From NCBI RefSeq assembly GCF_007680845.1, contig NZ_VEIY01000001.1:1-64000 (forward strand): a DNA stretch of 64,000 nt, written 5' to 3'. Shown piece after piece: positions 35,297 to 43,544 of the stretch; within the stretch, counting starts at the first letter, position 1, and every line of letters begins with the position of its first letter. A program made the translations under genes and the position numbers. The notes under the pieces were generated by a model. The model searched no databases and was not told where the DNA came from. It saw only the letters and a program-made list of their open reading frames with translations. The stretch is from Curtobacterium pusillum. Lineage in GTDB: Bacteria; Actinomycetota; Actinomycetes; Actinomycetales; Microbacteriaceae.

Positions 35297-36118
35297 CTAC
35301 TGCGCGGAAGCGGCGAGGGGCTGGTGCTGCTGCCAGGACGCGATGCGCTCGTTGTAGGTGTCGACGACGAGAGGCATGGCGTGCTCGCCGAGGATGAGTC
35401 GCAGGGGCGGCTCGTCCATGTCGGTCAGCGCGAGGATCGCGTGCCCGGTGTGGGTTGGGTCGGCGGCGGGCATCTCGCTGAAGAACTCGCCGGTGCGTCC
35501 TCGTGCGCCGTCGTAGGCGGGCAAGGCCTCGGTTTGGTCGCCGGAGTCACCCATGAAGTCCGTCGCGTATGCGCCGGGCTCGATCAGGGTGACCTTCGTG
35601 CCGAAGTCCTGAGTCTCCTGCGCGAAGGACTCCCCGAGCCCTTCGACGGCGTATTTCGATGCGCCGTAGAGCGCCGCGGTCGGGAAGCTCATCAGACCGC
35701 CGAAGCTCGACGTGATGAGGACCCGGCCGTGCTGCTGCGCGCGCAGGACCGGCGCGATGGCCTGCAGGAGCCAGAGCGCACCGAAGACGTTGACCTCGAT
35801 CTGCCGGCGGGCCTGGTCCTCGGTGGTCTCCTCGACGGCGCCAAAGAGGCCGTAGCCTGCGTTGGCGACGATGATGTCGAGCTGATCGAACCGGTCGATG
35901 CCGTCCTGCACGGCGGCGAACACCGCGTCGCGGTCGGTGACGTCGAGCTGGACGGCGTGCGCCTGCTCCGGGAACTGCTTGACGAGTTCGGCGACGGCGT
36001 CGGTGTTGCGGGCGGTGAGGACGACGTTGTCGCCACGGTTCAGGGCTGCCTCAGCCCACACACGGCCGAAGCCGCGGGAGGAGCCGGTGATGAACCAGGT
36101 CCGGGTGGTGGTGCTCAT
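35297..36118 (-). CDS. Short-chain dehydrogenase/reductase
   Basis: 273 residues. Classical SDR: cofactor motif TGSSRGFGR (residues 11-19), NAG (VANAGYG), catalytic Ser in ITSSFGG and YxxxK in YGASKYAVEG. The ATG at 36118 was chosen since the SDR fold starts there. It is divergent from the MmyB-type regulator at 36264, which probably controls it. Substrate unknown; such pairs are common in actinobacteria and are linked to detoxification of carbonyl compounds. Confidence 0.88.
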   Translation of the reverse strand: MSTTTRTWFITGSSRGFGRVWAEAALNRGDNVVLTARNTDAVAELVKQFPEQAHAVQLDVTDRDAVFAAVQDGIDRFDQLDIIVANAGYGLFGAVEETTEDQARRQIEVNVFGALWLLQAIAPVLRAQQHGRVLITSSFGGLMSFPTAALYGASKYAVEGLGESFAQETQDFGTKVTLIEPGAYATDFMGDSGDQTEALPAYDGARGRTGEFFSEMPAADPTHTGHAILALTDMDEPPLRLILGEHAMPLVVDTYNERIASWQQHQPLAASAQ

Positions 36119-36263
36119 GATGATCTGGGGTCCTTCCGGCGTGGCACGGTGCCGCGCATCACCGACCAGCGAACCGGGTTGGCTACCGCTGAGGGAGTCC
36201 CGGTGAGAGGGTGCCTCAGAGTGCCTGCCTTCTTCCGGGAAGCGGTCGTACAGTCGGACGATC

Positions 36264-37145
36264 ATGAGCGACCGTGACCAGATTCGTGACTTCCTCGTCA
36301 GCCGTCGTGCACGGACGACACCGGAGTCCGTAGGCCTGCCAGCGGGCGCTGCAAACCGGCGGGTGCAGGGACTCCGACGGGAAGAAGCCGCGGTGCTGGC
36401 CGGAGTGAGCGTGGACTACTACACGCGCCTCGAGCGCGGCGACGCGACCGGGGTGTCCGACGCGGTGCTGGATGGGCTCAGTCGTGCGCTCGTCCTCGAT
36501 GACGCGGAGCGAGCGCACCTGGAAGACCTGATCCGCAGCGCCGGCCGAGCGATCCGCCCGCAGCGCCGGCCGCCGTCGCGGAGGGCGACGTCGAGCGTGC
36601 AACGGGTGCTCGACAGCATCACCACAAGTCCTGCGTTCATCAGTAACTCGCGCCTGGACCTCATCGCGGTGAACCCGCTGTGCGCGGCCTTGTACTCGGA
36701 CCTCGCCGAACCTACCGGGGCAGCGATGAACCTGGCCCGGTACACGTTCCTCGACTCTCGCGCGGCGACGTTCTACCGCGACTGGGACGAGATTGCCGAG
36801 ATGACCGTCGCGCTCCTCCGCTCGTCAGCCGGGCAAGACCCCTACGATAAGGACCTCTCCGACCTCATCGGCGAACTCGCCACCCGAAGCAACACCTTCC
36901 GCACCATGTGGGCTGCGCACCACGTCCGCCGGCACACCTCTGGGCGGAAGCGCCTGCACCACCCCGTCGTCGGGGACCTGGAACTCTCGTTCGACTCCAT
37001 GGCCCTCGCCGCAGATTCAACCCTCGACATGACGGTCTACACGGCTGAGTCCAACTCCCCAAGCGCGGACGCGCTCACGCTCCTCACAAATTGGACGACG
37101 GCGACGCCCGCTTCGAACATGAGCGGCACCAGCGGCGTCCGATAG
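36264..37145 (+). CDS. XRE-family regulator with MmyB-like ligand-binding domain
   Basis: 293 residues. N-terminal XRE HTH (GLRREEAAVLAGVSVDYYTRLERG) then a PAS-like MmyB domain (from about residue 105, SPAFISNSRLDLIAVNPLCAALY). This architecture is typical of regulators divergent from an SDR gene, as here (36118). It probably represses the SDR until a small hydrophobic ligand binds. Confidence 0.87.
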   Translation: MSDRDQIRDFLVSRRARTTPESVGLPAGAANRRVQGLRREEAAVLAGVSVDYYTRLERGDATGVSDAVLDGLSRALVLDDAERAHLEDLIRSAGRAIRPQRRPPSRRATSSVQRVLDSITTSPAFISNSRLDLIAVNPLCAALYSDLAEPTGAAMNLARYTFLDSRAATFYRDWDEIAEMTVALLRSSAGQDPYDKDLSDLIGELATRSNTFRTMWAAHHVRRHTSGRKRLHHPVVGDLELSFDSMALAADSTLDMTVYTAESNSPSADALTLLTNWTTATPASNMSGTSGVR

Positions 37146-37219
37146 CCGATCGGCTATCGAGACTGCTTCGCCGCACCTGTAAGAGTGATCCGTCGATGGT
37201 GCCGTAATCCGTCCCGGGT

Positions 37220-37259
37220 GGTGGGACGGGGAGAGCTGGTGAGGAACCCCCGTCCCACC
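37220..37259. terminator. Hairpin between convergent regulator and SDR genes
   Basis: 12-bp arms (37220-37231 with 37248-37259), 16-nt loop, in the 239-bp space between gene ends at 37145 and 37385. Likely a bidirectional terminator. Confidence 0.6.
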
Positions 37260-37384
37260 TCGGCAGCACTCAGACAGCTGCCGATCCTCCGTACCTGAAC
37301 TGCGGGGATGGTTGCCAGTGAACCGCGTCTAGGGCGAGAGGGCAACAATCTTCGCTGCCACCTTCGAGCGGTTTGTCGTTCAGC

Positions 37385-38164
37385 TCACGCGTTTTTTCCC
37401 TGGGGGAGTCCAGTGGCGCGTCCGGCGATTCCGGCGATGGTTCGGCGGGGGAGGAGCCTTGCGGCGATGTTGGCGACGAGTGCGTTGTCGAGGCCGTGCA
37501 CGGTGCTGGAGCGTCCGGCTCGTAGTGCCCGCAATCCGTGGCGAACCAGGTCGGCTGCGGAGCGGGAGCGGCCGGTTCGGGCGGATTCTCCTGCGACGTC
37601 GAAGAACTCGGTGTCGGTGGCGCCGGGGCAGAGTGCGAGCGCGCGGACACCGGTGCCCTGCAACTCGACGGCGAGGGCTTCGGTGAAGGAGAGCACGAAC
37701 GCTTTGCTCGCGCCGTAGGCGGCCATATGCGGGACGGGTTGGAACGACGCGGTCGATCCGATGTTGATGATGGAGCCACTGCCTCGGGCGACCATCCCGG
37801 GGAGGAGTCTGGTAGTCAGGCCGACCAGGGCGGTGCAGTTGACTTGCACTTCGCGTGCGAGATCTACTGGGTTGGAGTTGGCGACGTCGTCGTGGACGCC
37901 GAAGCCGGCGTTGTTGACGAGGGTGTCTACGGTGATGCCTTGGGCGTCGAGCTCGTCGCTGATGCGGTCCCAGATGCCGTCCTCGGTGAGGTCTGCCGGG
38001 ACGACGGTCACGAGCACACCGTGTCGGTCCTGGAGTCGGGCGGCTGCGGCTTCGAGTCGGTCGCGTCGACGTGCGACGAGTACGAGGTCGTTGCGCTCGG
38101 CGGCGAGCTGTTCGGCGAAGGCGAGGCCAATGCCGGAGGAGGCGCCGGTGATGAGTGCGGTCAT
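37385..38164 (-). CDS. Short-chain dehydrogenase/reductase (second)
   Basis: 259 residues. TGASSGIG cofactor motif right at the N-terminus, NNAGFG, catalytic Ser in IGSTASF and YGASKAFV. Belongs to the YqjQ/DltE-like SDR branch with a helical C-terminal extension (LLPRRTIAGIAGRATGL). The ATG at 38164 overlaps the TetR stop (ATGA), so both are co-translated and the regulator likely controls the operon. Confidence 0.88.
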   Translation of the reverse strand: MTALITGASSGIGLAFAEQLAAERNDLVLVARRRDRLEAAAARLQDRHGVLVTVVPADLTEDGIWDRISDELDAQGITVDTLVNNAGFGVHDDVANSNPVDLAREVQVNCTALVGLTTRLLPGMVARGSGSIINIGSTASFQPVPHMAAYGASKAFVLSFTEALAVELQGTGVRALALCPGATDTEFFDVAGESARTGRSRSAADLVRHGLRALRAGRSSTVHGLDNALVANIAARLLPRRTIAGIAGRATGLPQGKNA

Positions 38165-38772
38165 GGGGCGTCCGTTCGGTCGGGGCTGATGCGGGCGATG
38201 AACGCGTCGACGAGGGCGATGAGTCGGTTGCGGATGCTGGCGTCGTCGACGCGGAGGAGTCCGAGCACGGACGCGCCGTCGAGGAGGACTGCGCACTCGT
38301 CCGCGGTGAGTGAATCGTCGGTGTCGGGTCGGAGGTCGCCACGTTCTCGGGCTTCTGCGAGGCAGCCGAGGATGAGGCGGCGGAGCGTGTCGGCGGACTC
38401 CGCGCGGGCCGCGCGAATCGCGTCGTCGGTGACGGTTGCGCCGACGAGGGCGACGTCGACGCGCGCTTCGAGGATCCGATCGTCATCCAGGGGAAGAGCT
38501 TCCAGCAGCGACGTACGGAGGGCTTGCAGTCCGTGGAGGGAGCGGGTGCGTTCGATGACGCGCTCGAGGGTGCGGTCGTAGGCGGCGCGGTGGGCGTCCT
38601 GGAGGATGTCGTCCTTGCTGGTGAAGTAGTGGGCAAGGACGCCAAGGGAGATGCTCGCTTCGGCGGCGACCGAGCGGAGCGTGACGGCGGGGATACCGCC
38701 TCGCTCGATCACACGCCAGGTCGCGCTACTGATTTCCGCTCGGCGAGCCTGGTGGTCAACATGTTTCGGCAC
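38161..38772 (-). CDS. TetR-family regulator upstream of the SDR
   Basis: 203 residues. HTH: IPAVTLRSVAAEASISLGVLAHYFTSKDDILQDA; BetI-type C-terminal domain (ALPLDDDRILEARVDVALV). It resembles the regulator at 28433 in pattern (PxVDHxxRR start), but the two are not close copies. First gene of a two-gene operon with the SDR. Confidence 0.86.
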   Translation of the reverse strand: MPKHVDHQARRAEISSATWRVIERGGIPAVTLRSVAAEASISLGVLAHYFTSKDDILQDAHRAAYDRTLERVIERTRSLHGLQALRTSLLEALPLDDDRILEARVDVALVGATVTDDAIRAARAESADTLRRLILGCLAEARERGDLRPDTDDSLTADECAVLLDGASVLGLLRVDDASIRNRLIALVDAFIARISPDRTDAP

Positions 38773-38814
38773 GAAACGTCCTCCGTTGTGTTGTCGTGGT
38801 GACGGTCGGTGGTG

Positions 38815-39549
38815 TTAGTGCTGGACGCGAAGCGACCGCGTCAGCGGCGTCACGGTGCGCGGCGCGGCGTCGGGCTGCTGGCCACCAGCGATGCGCCAGA
38901 GGTGCACAACGCCCGCGGTGGCAAGCCAGATCGGCAGCGGCCACAGCGAGATCCGCTCCCAGACGCCGAGGTCGAGACTGAGGAACGCGCCCGTGCCTTC
39001 CGCGGCGCCGGTTGCGACGATGCCCACGACGGATGCGACCGCGACAAGCATGGTCAGCCATCCGGCGGTGCGGTGGCCGTGGCGGAGCGCGCGGACGGCG
39101 AGGATCGCGAGTCCCGCTGTCGCGGCGCAGGTCTGCAGGAGCGCTGCGGCGCTGTGGATCGTGAAGTCGACGTTCTCCGGAACGAATCCGACGATCGCCG
39201 TGCCGATGCCCCCGAACCCGATGAGGACGTACGCGGTTCGCACCGCTCGGGTCAGCGCCGGCGCTGCGGCGAACAGCAGGCCGCCGACGAACCACACGGC
39301 ACCCCAGAGGACGAACGAGGTGTTCATCACTGCGTGCAGCGGCGAGCAGACCTCCATCGTCGAGCCGGCGGGGAAGTGTCCGCAGGTCGTTGCGCCGAGG
39401 TCGCTGACGTAGTTCCGGGCGAGGGAGTACGGGGTGCGCCAGGCGCTTGCTGCGGCGAACTGGGCGAAGAACCACAGCAGGCTCGAGAACCACAGCAACG
39501 CGCCGGCGATCTCGGTCGGAGCAGGCCGACGGGTTGATGATGTGGACAT
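38815..39549 (-). CDS. DUF998 family membrane protein
   Basis: 244 residues with six predicted helices. The N-terminal SLARNYVSDLGATTCG segment is the DUF998 signature (Asn-x-x-SDLG), and a second conserved stretch is GFVPENVDFTIHSAAALL. Function unknown; the family is widespread in actinobacterial membranes. The ATG at 39549 follows AAGGTGC. It lies between a TetR and a LysR gene on the same strand. Confidence 0.82.
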   Translation of the reverse strand: MSTSSTRRPAPTEIAGALLWFSSLLWFFAQFAAASAWRTPYSLARNYVSDLGATTCGHFPAGSTMEVCSPLHAVMNTSFVLWGAVWFVGGLLFAAAPALTRAVRTAYVLIGFGGIGTAIVGFVPENVDFTIHSAAALLQTCAATAGLAILAVRALRHGHRTAGWLTMLVAVASVVGIVATGAAEGTGAFLSLDLGVWERISLWPLPIWLATAGVVHLWRIAGGQQPDAAPRTVTPLTRSLRVQH

Positions 39550-39647
39550 GACAGCACCTTTCGTAGATCGTATGATCCAGATGGTGCTCTCTGCAGTGCC
39601 AGCGTGCAACCCGAGACAATCAGTCTGTGGGAGATCGAATGATCTAG

Positions 39648-40562
39648 TCAGGGGACCGCGTGGTGCTCTAAGACTCGGGTGGCGTGCTGCGTGATCGTGT
39701 CGACGAGGGCTCGCAGGCCGGCATCGCTCAGGCTGCTCTGCCGCATCGCGACTGCCACGTCGCGGCGCACTTCGGGGTTTGGGGTGCGGAAGGTGACGCC
39801 TGCCGGTGCTTCGGTGACTGCCATGCGCGGCACCAGGGCGACTCCCGCGCCAGCGGCCACAAGGGCGAGTTGGACGGAGTAGTCGATGGTACGGACGGCG
39901 ACGGCTGGTTCGAACCCGGCGGTGGCGCAGGCTTGGAGGAGCATGCGTTGGCAGGTGGTGCCATCGGGTGCGGCCATCCACTGTTCGTGCGAGCGATTCC
40001 GCAGCGCACCCGTCGCGTCGGCGGGTTCCGTGTCCGGGATGGCGAGGAGTACCGGTTCTGATCCGAGCTGCTCGAGGTGGAGCCCGTCGGGCGCGGTCCG
40101 GGGAAGATTTGAGTAGGAGTGGACGATCGCCGCGTCGACACGCCCGGCTCGGAGTGCCTCGACGGCGTCGTCGGGTTCGAGAACGTCGAGCTCAATGTCG
40201 AGTGCGCCGCCGGCGTCTCGGAGGTGCCGGCTGAGCGGCGCGACGATCGTCCGTGCGGCAGTCGGGAACGCTGCGATGCGGTACTTGCCCGTCGAGCCCG
40301 CACGAAGGCTGTCGAGTTCGAGTTCCGCCAAGGTCAGTACCGCGGCGAGGTCCCGTCCGTGGCGGGCGAGCTGGGTGCCCGCGGCAGTCAGACGGAGCCG
40401 CCGCCCCTGTCGTTCCGTGAGGGGAACGCCGGCCTCCCGCTCCAACGCGCTGAGCTGCATCGATACACCCGACGCGGTCTGGCGGAGCTCGTTCGCGACA
40501 GCAGCGATCGTCCCGAGGCGCTCGAGATCTGCAAGGAGCTGTAGGCGACGTGCATCAAGCAT
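39648..40562 (-). CDS. LysR-family regulator
   Basis: 304 residues. Winged HTH at the N-terminus (LGTIAAVANELRQTASGVSMQLSALEREAGV) and a periplasmic-binding-like effector domain. It is divergent from the EamA transporter at 40641, a common LysR/exporter pair in which the regulator activates the exporter. Confidence 0.87.
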   Translation of the reverse strand: MLDARRLQLLADLERLGTIAAVANELRQTASGVSMQLSALEREAGVPLTERQGRRLRLTAAGTQLARHGRDLAAVLTLAELELDSLRAGSTGKYRIAAFPTAARTIVAPLSRHLRDAGGALDIELDVLEPDDAVEALRAGRVDAAIVHSYSNLPRTAPDGLHLEQLGSEPVLLAIPDTEPADATGALRNRSHEQWMAAPDGTTCQRMLLQACATAGFEPAVAVRTIDYSVQLALVAAGAGVALVPRMAVTEAPAGVTFRTPNPEVRRDVAVAMRQSSLSDAGLRALVDTITQHATRVLEHHAVP

Positions 40563-40640
40563 CTAAACCTCATCAAGGGTGAGCAATGTGCTCATGAATA
40601 GTAACTGGTGCTGATGCTCTTTCGCCAGCATGATCAGGGC

Positions 40641-41555
40641 ATGACTCGTCACGCTGCCCCCTTCGCCGGCTTCGCCGTAGTCGTTCTCTGGGCAAGCGCC
40701 TTCCCCGCCATCCGCGTCGCCGTACCCGAGTTCGGTGCGATCGGGCTGTCCTTCGTGCGGCTCGCCGTCGCAGCGATCGCGCTCATCGTCGTGGGACTGC
40801 TCATGCGCATCCGGCTCCCACGACTTGTAGATCTTGGCTGGGTGGCGGCGTGCGGACTGACCGGCATGGCGGCGTACCAGCTCCTCCTCAACTGGGGCGA
40901 GCTCCATGTGCCGGCGGGAACGGCAAGCATCATCGTCTCCGCGGCGCCGCTGGTCTCCGTCCTCGTCGCACGTGTCCTCTTCGCCGAGCGTGTCCCGGTC
41001 ATCGTCGGTGTGGGTTCGGTCGTCGCGCTGGCCGGCGTGACGGTGGTGTGTCTTGCCCGGTCCGGGATCGGGTTCGGTGCGGCCGCGTGGGTGGTGGTCG
41101 CGGCGATGGTCGTGCAGGGCATCTACCACCCGTTGCAGAAGCCGCTGCTGCGGAAGTACTCCAGCATCGAAGTCGCCACCTATTGCATGGTCGCCGGCGT
41201 CGTGATGACCCTGCCGTTCGTTCCCGTGGACTGGGCGATGATCGTTCACGCCGGCCCGGCCGGATGGCTCTCTGCCGCCTACCTCGGACTGCTGCCATCC
41301 GCACTCGGGTTCGTGCTGTGGGCGTACGCCGTGGGCCGGATGCCCGTCGCGCTCTCCACCTCGCTGCTCTACCTCGTCCCACCGGTCGCAGTAATGATCT
41401 CCTGGGCATGGCTCGGGGAAGTGCCGACCGTGCAGGAGGCCTTCGGCGGCGTCATCGTCCTTCTCGGCGTCGCGCTCGTATCGCAGGGCGAACGCCTTCG
41501 TCGTGGGATCCGTCGCCGGAACGCCGCAAGGATGCACGTGGACTTTCCCGAGTAG
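40641..41555 (+). CDS. EamA/DMT-family transporter
   Basis: 304 residues from the ATG at 40641 with ten predicted helices in two EamA repeats (WASAFPAIRVAVPEF near the start, LYLVPPVAVMISWAWLGE in the second repeat). It probably exports a metabolite or amino acid. Divergent from the LysR gene, 78 bp between starts. Confidence 0.86.
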   Translation: MTRHAAPFAGFAVVVLWASAFPAIRVAVPEFGAIGLSFVRLAVAAIALIVVGLLMRIRLPRLVDLGWVAACGLTGMAAYQLLLNWGELHVPAGTASIIVSAAPLVSVLVARVLFAERVPVIVGVGSVVALAGVTVVCLARSGIGFGAAAWVVVAAMVVQGIYHPLQKPLLRKYSSIEVATYCMVAGVVMTLPFVPVDWAMIVHAGPAGWLSAAYLGLLPSALGFVLWAYAVGRMPVALSTSLLYLVPPVAVMISWAWLGEVPTVQEAFGGVIVLLGVALVSQGERLRRGIRRRNAARMHVDFPE

Positions 41556-41559
41556 AGTG

Positions 41560-41582
41560 GATGCTCCTTCGGAAGGAGCATC
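41560..41582 (+). promoter_or_regulatory. Perfect hairpin that contains the HxlR ribosome binding site
   Basis: GATGCTCCTT (41560-41569) and AAGGAGCATC (41573-41582) pair perfectly around CGG. The second arm is the AAGGAG ribosome site, and its last base abuts the ATG at 41583. At RNA level the hairpin would hide the site; at DNA level it is a symmetric operator. Confidence 0.65.
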
Positions 41583-42104
41583 ATGCCATTGCGATCCGAC
41601 TGGTCCGACCGGCCCTGCACAATTGCTCGCGGAATCGACGTGCTCGGAGACCCGTGGAGCCTGCTGATCCTCCGCGAGGCGTTCGGCGGCGCAACCCGGT
41701 TCGAGGGCTTCTCCCGGCACACCGGCATCACCGACAAAGCCCTCAGCGGCCGTCTGAAGACGATGACCGAGAACGGACTCCTGGAACGCGTCGACGGACC
41801 CTCCGGCGCGCGGCCCCGCGCTGAGTACCGGCTGACACAAGCTGGCGCCGACGCGCTACCCGTCCTGCACGCATTCGCGCTGTGGGCCGAGCAGCACGCA
41901 CCGAATGTCGAACTCGGCCGACTCGGCATCAACTGTCGAGCGTGCGGCGCTCGAGCCCGAAGCGCCGACACCTGCCGAACGTGCGGTCGCGACCTCGACG
42001 TCACGAACACCCGCTGGACCTGGGCGGGCTCCCGCGACGGTGAACAGGTCGACCTGGACAGCGCCCTGGACAACCTCGAAGACAAGCAGCTTGCTTCAAG
42101 ATAG
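41583..42104 (+). CDS. HxlR-family regulator with a C-terminal zinc ribbon
   Basis: 173 residues. The winged HTH has the HxlR pattern (GDPWSLLILREAFGGATRFEGFSRHTGITDKALSGRLKTM). After about residue 115 comes CRACGARARSADTCRTCGRD, two CxxC pairs likely to bind zinc. HxlR proteins sense electrophiles or drugs and control reductases and exporters. The following PanE-like/DUF2000/DHA2 operon is a possible target. Confidence 0.85.
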   Translation: MPLRSDWSDRPCTIARGIDVLGDPWSLLILREAFGGATRFEGFSRHTGITDKALSGRLKTMTENGLLERVDGPSGARPRAEYRLTQAGADALPVLHAFALWAEQHAPNVELGRLGINCRACGARARSADTCRTCGRDLDVTNTRWTWAGSRDGEQVDLDSALDNLEDKQLASR

Positions 42105-42158
42105 CTAAACCTGCCACACTCCTGACATCCTCCGACAGAGCGTCGTGAGGGGAGAGGT

Positions 42159-43112
42159 GTGGTCGCGATGCGGGTTTTGGTGGTCGGCGCTGGCGCCGTC
42201 GGTGGGTTCTTCGGCGGACGGCTCGCTGCCGCTGGGGTCGACGTGACGTTCCTCGTCCGGGAGGGCAGAGCCGACACACTCCGACGAGACGGCCTGCGGC
42301 TGGCCACTCCGGACGGGACGATCGAATCGGTCCCCGTCGAGACGGCGATCGCCGACCAGATCGACAGCACGTTCGACGTGGTCCTGCTCAGCGTGAAGGC
42401 GACCGCTCTCCTCCCCGCACTCGACGACGTCGCTGCGGCGATCGGGCCGGACACGGTCATCATCCCGCTCCTGAACGGTGTCGGCCACCTCGAGGTCCTC
42501 ACCGACCGTCTCGGACCACACCGGGTCCTCGGAGGTGTCGCGGTCGTCGCCACGGAACTCGACGCGGACGGAACCATCCACCAGCTCGCGCCGGGCGGGA
42601 GCATCGCTTTCGGCGAGCTAGACGGGTCCTGGTCCGAACGCACGACCACCATCGCGGAACTGTTCGCCCCGGCGGACTTCGTCACCACGGTGACCGAGTC
42701 GGTCGTGCAGGACATGTGCGAGAAGTGGGCGTTCATGGCAGCGGGAGGCGCCGCGACCGTCCTGCACGGTGGCCCGGTCGGGACCATCGTCGGCACGGAC
42801 GGTGGCCTCACCGCGGTCCTCGCCGTCATCGCCGAGGTGGAAGCGGTCATGGCCGCCACCGAACACCCGGTCCGACCCGCCGCACACAACCGCACCGTCG
42901 CGGTGCTCACCGCAGCCGGCTCGGCGTTCACCACCTCCCTCTACCGGGACTTCGTCGCTGGGCGACCGACCGAGGTCGAGCCGATCCTCGGCGACCTTGC
43001 CGCATTGGCAGCCCGCGTCGGCGTGGATGTTCCCCGCGTGCAGTCGGCAGCGGTCCGCGTCCGCGTCGGCCAACTGCACACTGCCGACCAGCGCACGGTC
43101 GCAGCGGTCTGA
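42159..43112 (+). CDS. Ketopantoate reductase (PanE/ApbA) family protein
   Basis: 317 residues. N-terminal Rossmann motif GAGAVGGFFGGRLAAAG and the catalytic-Lys region LLSVKATALLPAL; the C-terminal helical domain has the ApbA_C pattern (EVEPILGDLAALAARVGVDVP). Either the GTG at 42159 or the ATG at 42168 could start. PanE relatives outside pantothenate loci often reduce 2-keto acids; the true substrate is unknown. Nine bases separate it from the DUF2000 gene. Confidence 0.85.
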   Translation: MVAMRVLVVGAGAVGGFFGGRLAAAGVDVTFLVREGRADTLRRDGLRLATPDGTIESVPVETAIADQIDSTFDVVLLSVKATALLPALDDVAAAIGPDTVIIPLLNGVGHLEVLTDRLGPHRVLGGVAVVATELDADGTIHQLAPGGSIAFGELDGSWSERTTTIAELFAPADFVTTVTESVVQDMCEKWAFMAAGGAATVLHGGPVGTIVGTDGGLTAVLAVIAEVEAVMAATEHPVRPAAHNRTVAVLTAAGSAFTTSLYRDFVAGRPTEVEPILGDLAALAARVGVDVPRVQSAAVRVRVGQLHTADQRTVAAV

Positions 43113-43121
43113 GGGGCAGCG

Positions 43122-43544
43122 GTGACCGACGTCCAGTGGGACACCAAGATCGCGGTCGTCGTCCGAGACGACCTCGCCGGCTGGCAACGGTTGAACGTCA
43201 CCGCGTTCACCGTCGCCGGTCTCGCGGCCGCCGACCCCGGAATCATCGGGGAGCCCTACGAGTACGCCGGCGGAGTCGTCACCGGCGCGCTCCTGCAACA
43301 GCCGGTGTTCGTGTTCGAAGCCACCGGGGACAAGCTCACGACCATCGCCGGCCGTGCGCAGCGGCGCGGCGTCTCGCTGACGCTCTACCCCGAGGCGATC
43401 TTCGCGACGAACAACGACGCAGACAACCGGGCTACCGTCGCCGACGTCCCCTTCGACGAGGTCCGCATCGCCGGAATCGCGGTCCGAGGCCCCGCGAAGG
43501 AGATCGACCGGGTGATCAAGAGCGCCGTGGTCCGGCACCCATGA
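43122..43544 (+). CDS. DUF2000 domain protein
   Basis: 140 residues spanning the DUF2000 domain (DTKIAVVVRDDLAGWQRLNVTAF at the start, then a PYEYAGG strand). The family has an unknown enzymatic or ligand-binding role. GTG start; the TGA overlaps the exporter ATG (ATGA), so it is translated together with the DHA2 transporter. Confidence 0.83.
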   Translation: MTDVQWDTKIAVVVRDDLAGWQRLNVTAFTVAGLAAADPGIIGEPYEYAGGVVTGALLQQPVFVFEATGDKLTTIAGRAQRRGVSLTLYPEAIFATNNDADNRATVADVPFDEVRIAGIAVRGPAKEIDRVIKSAVVRHP

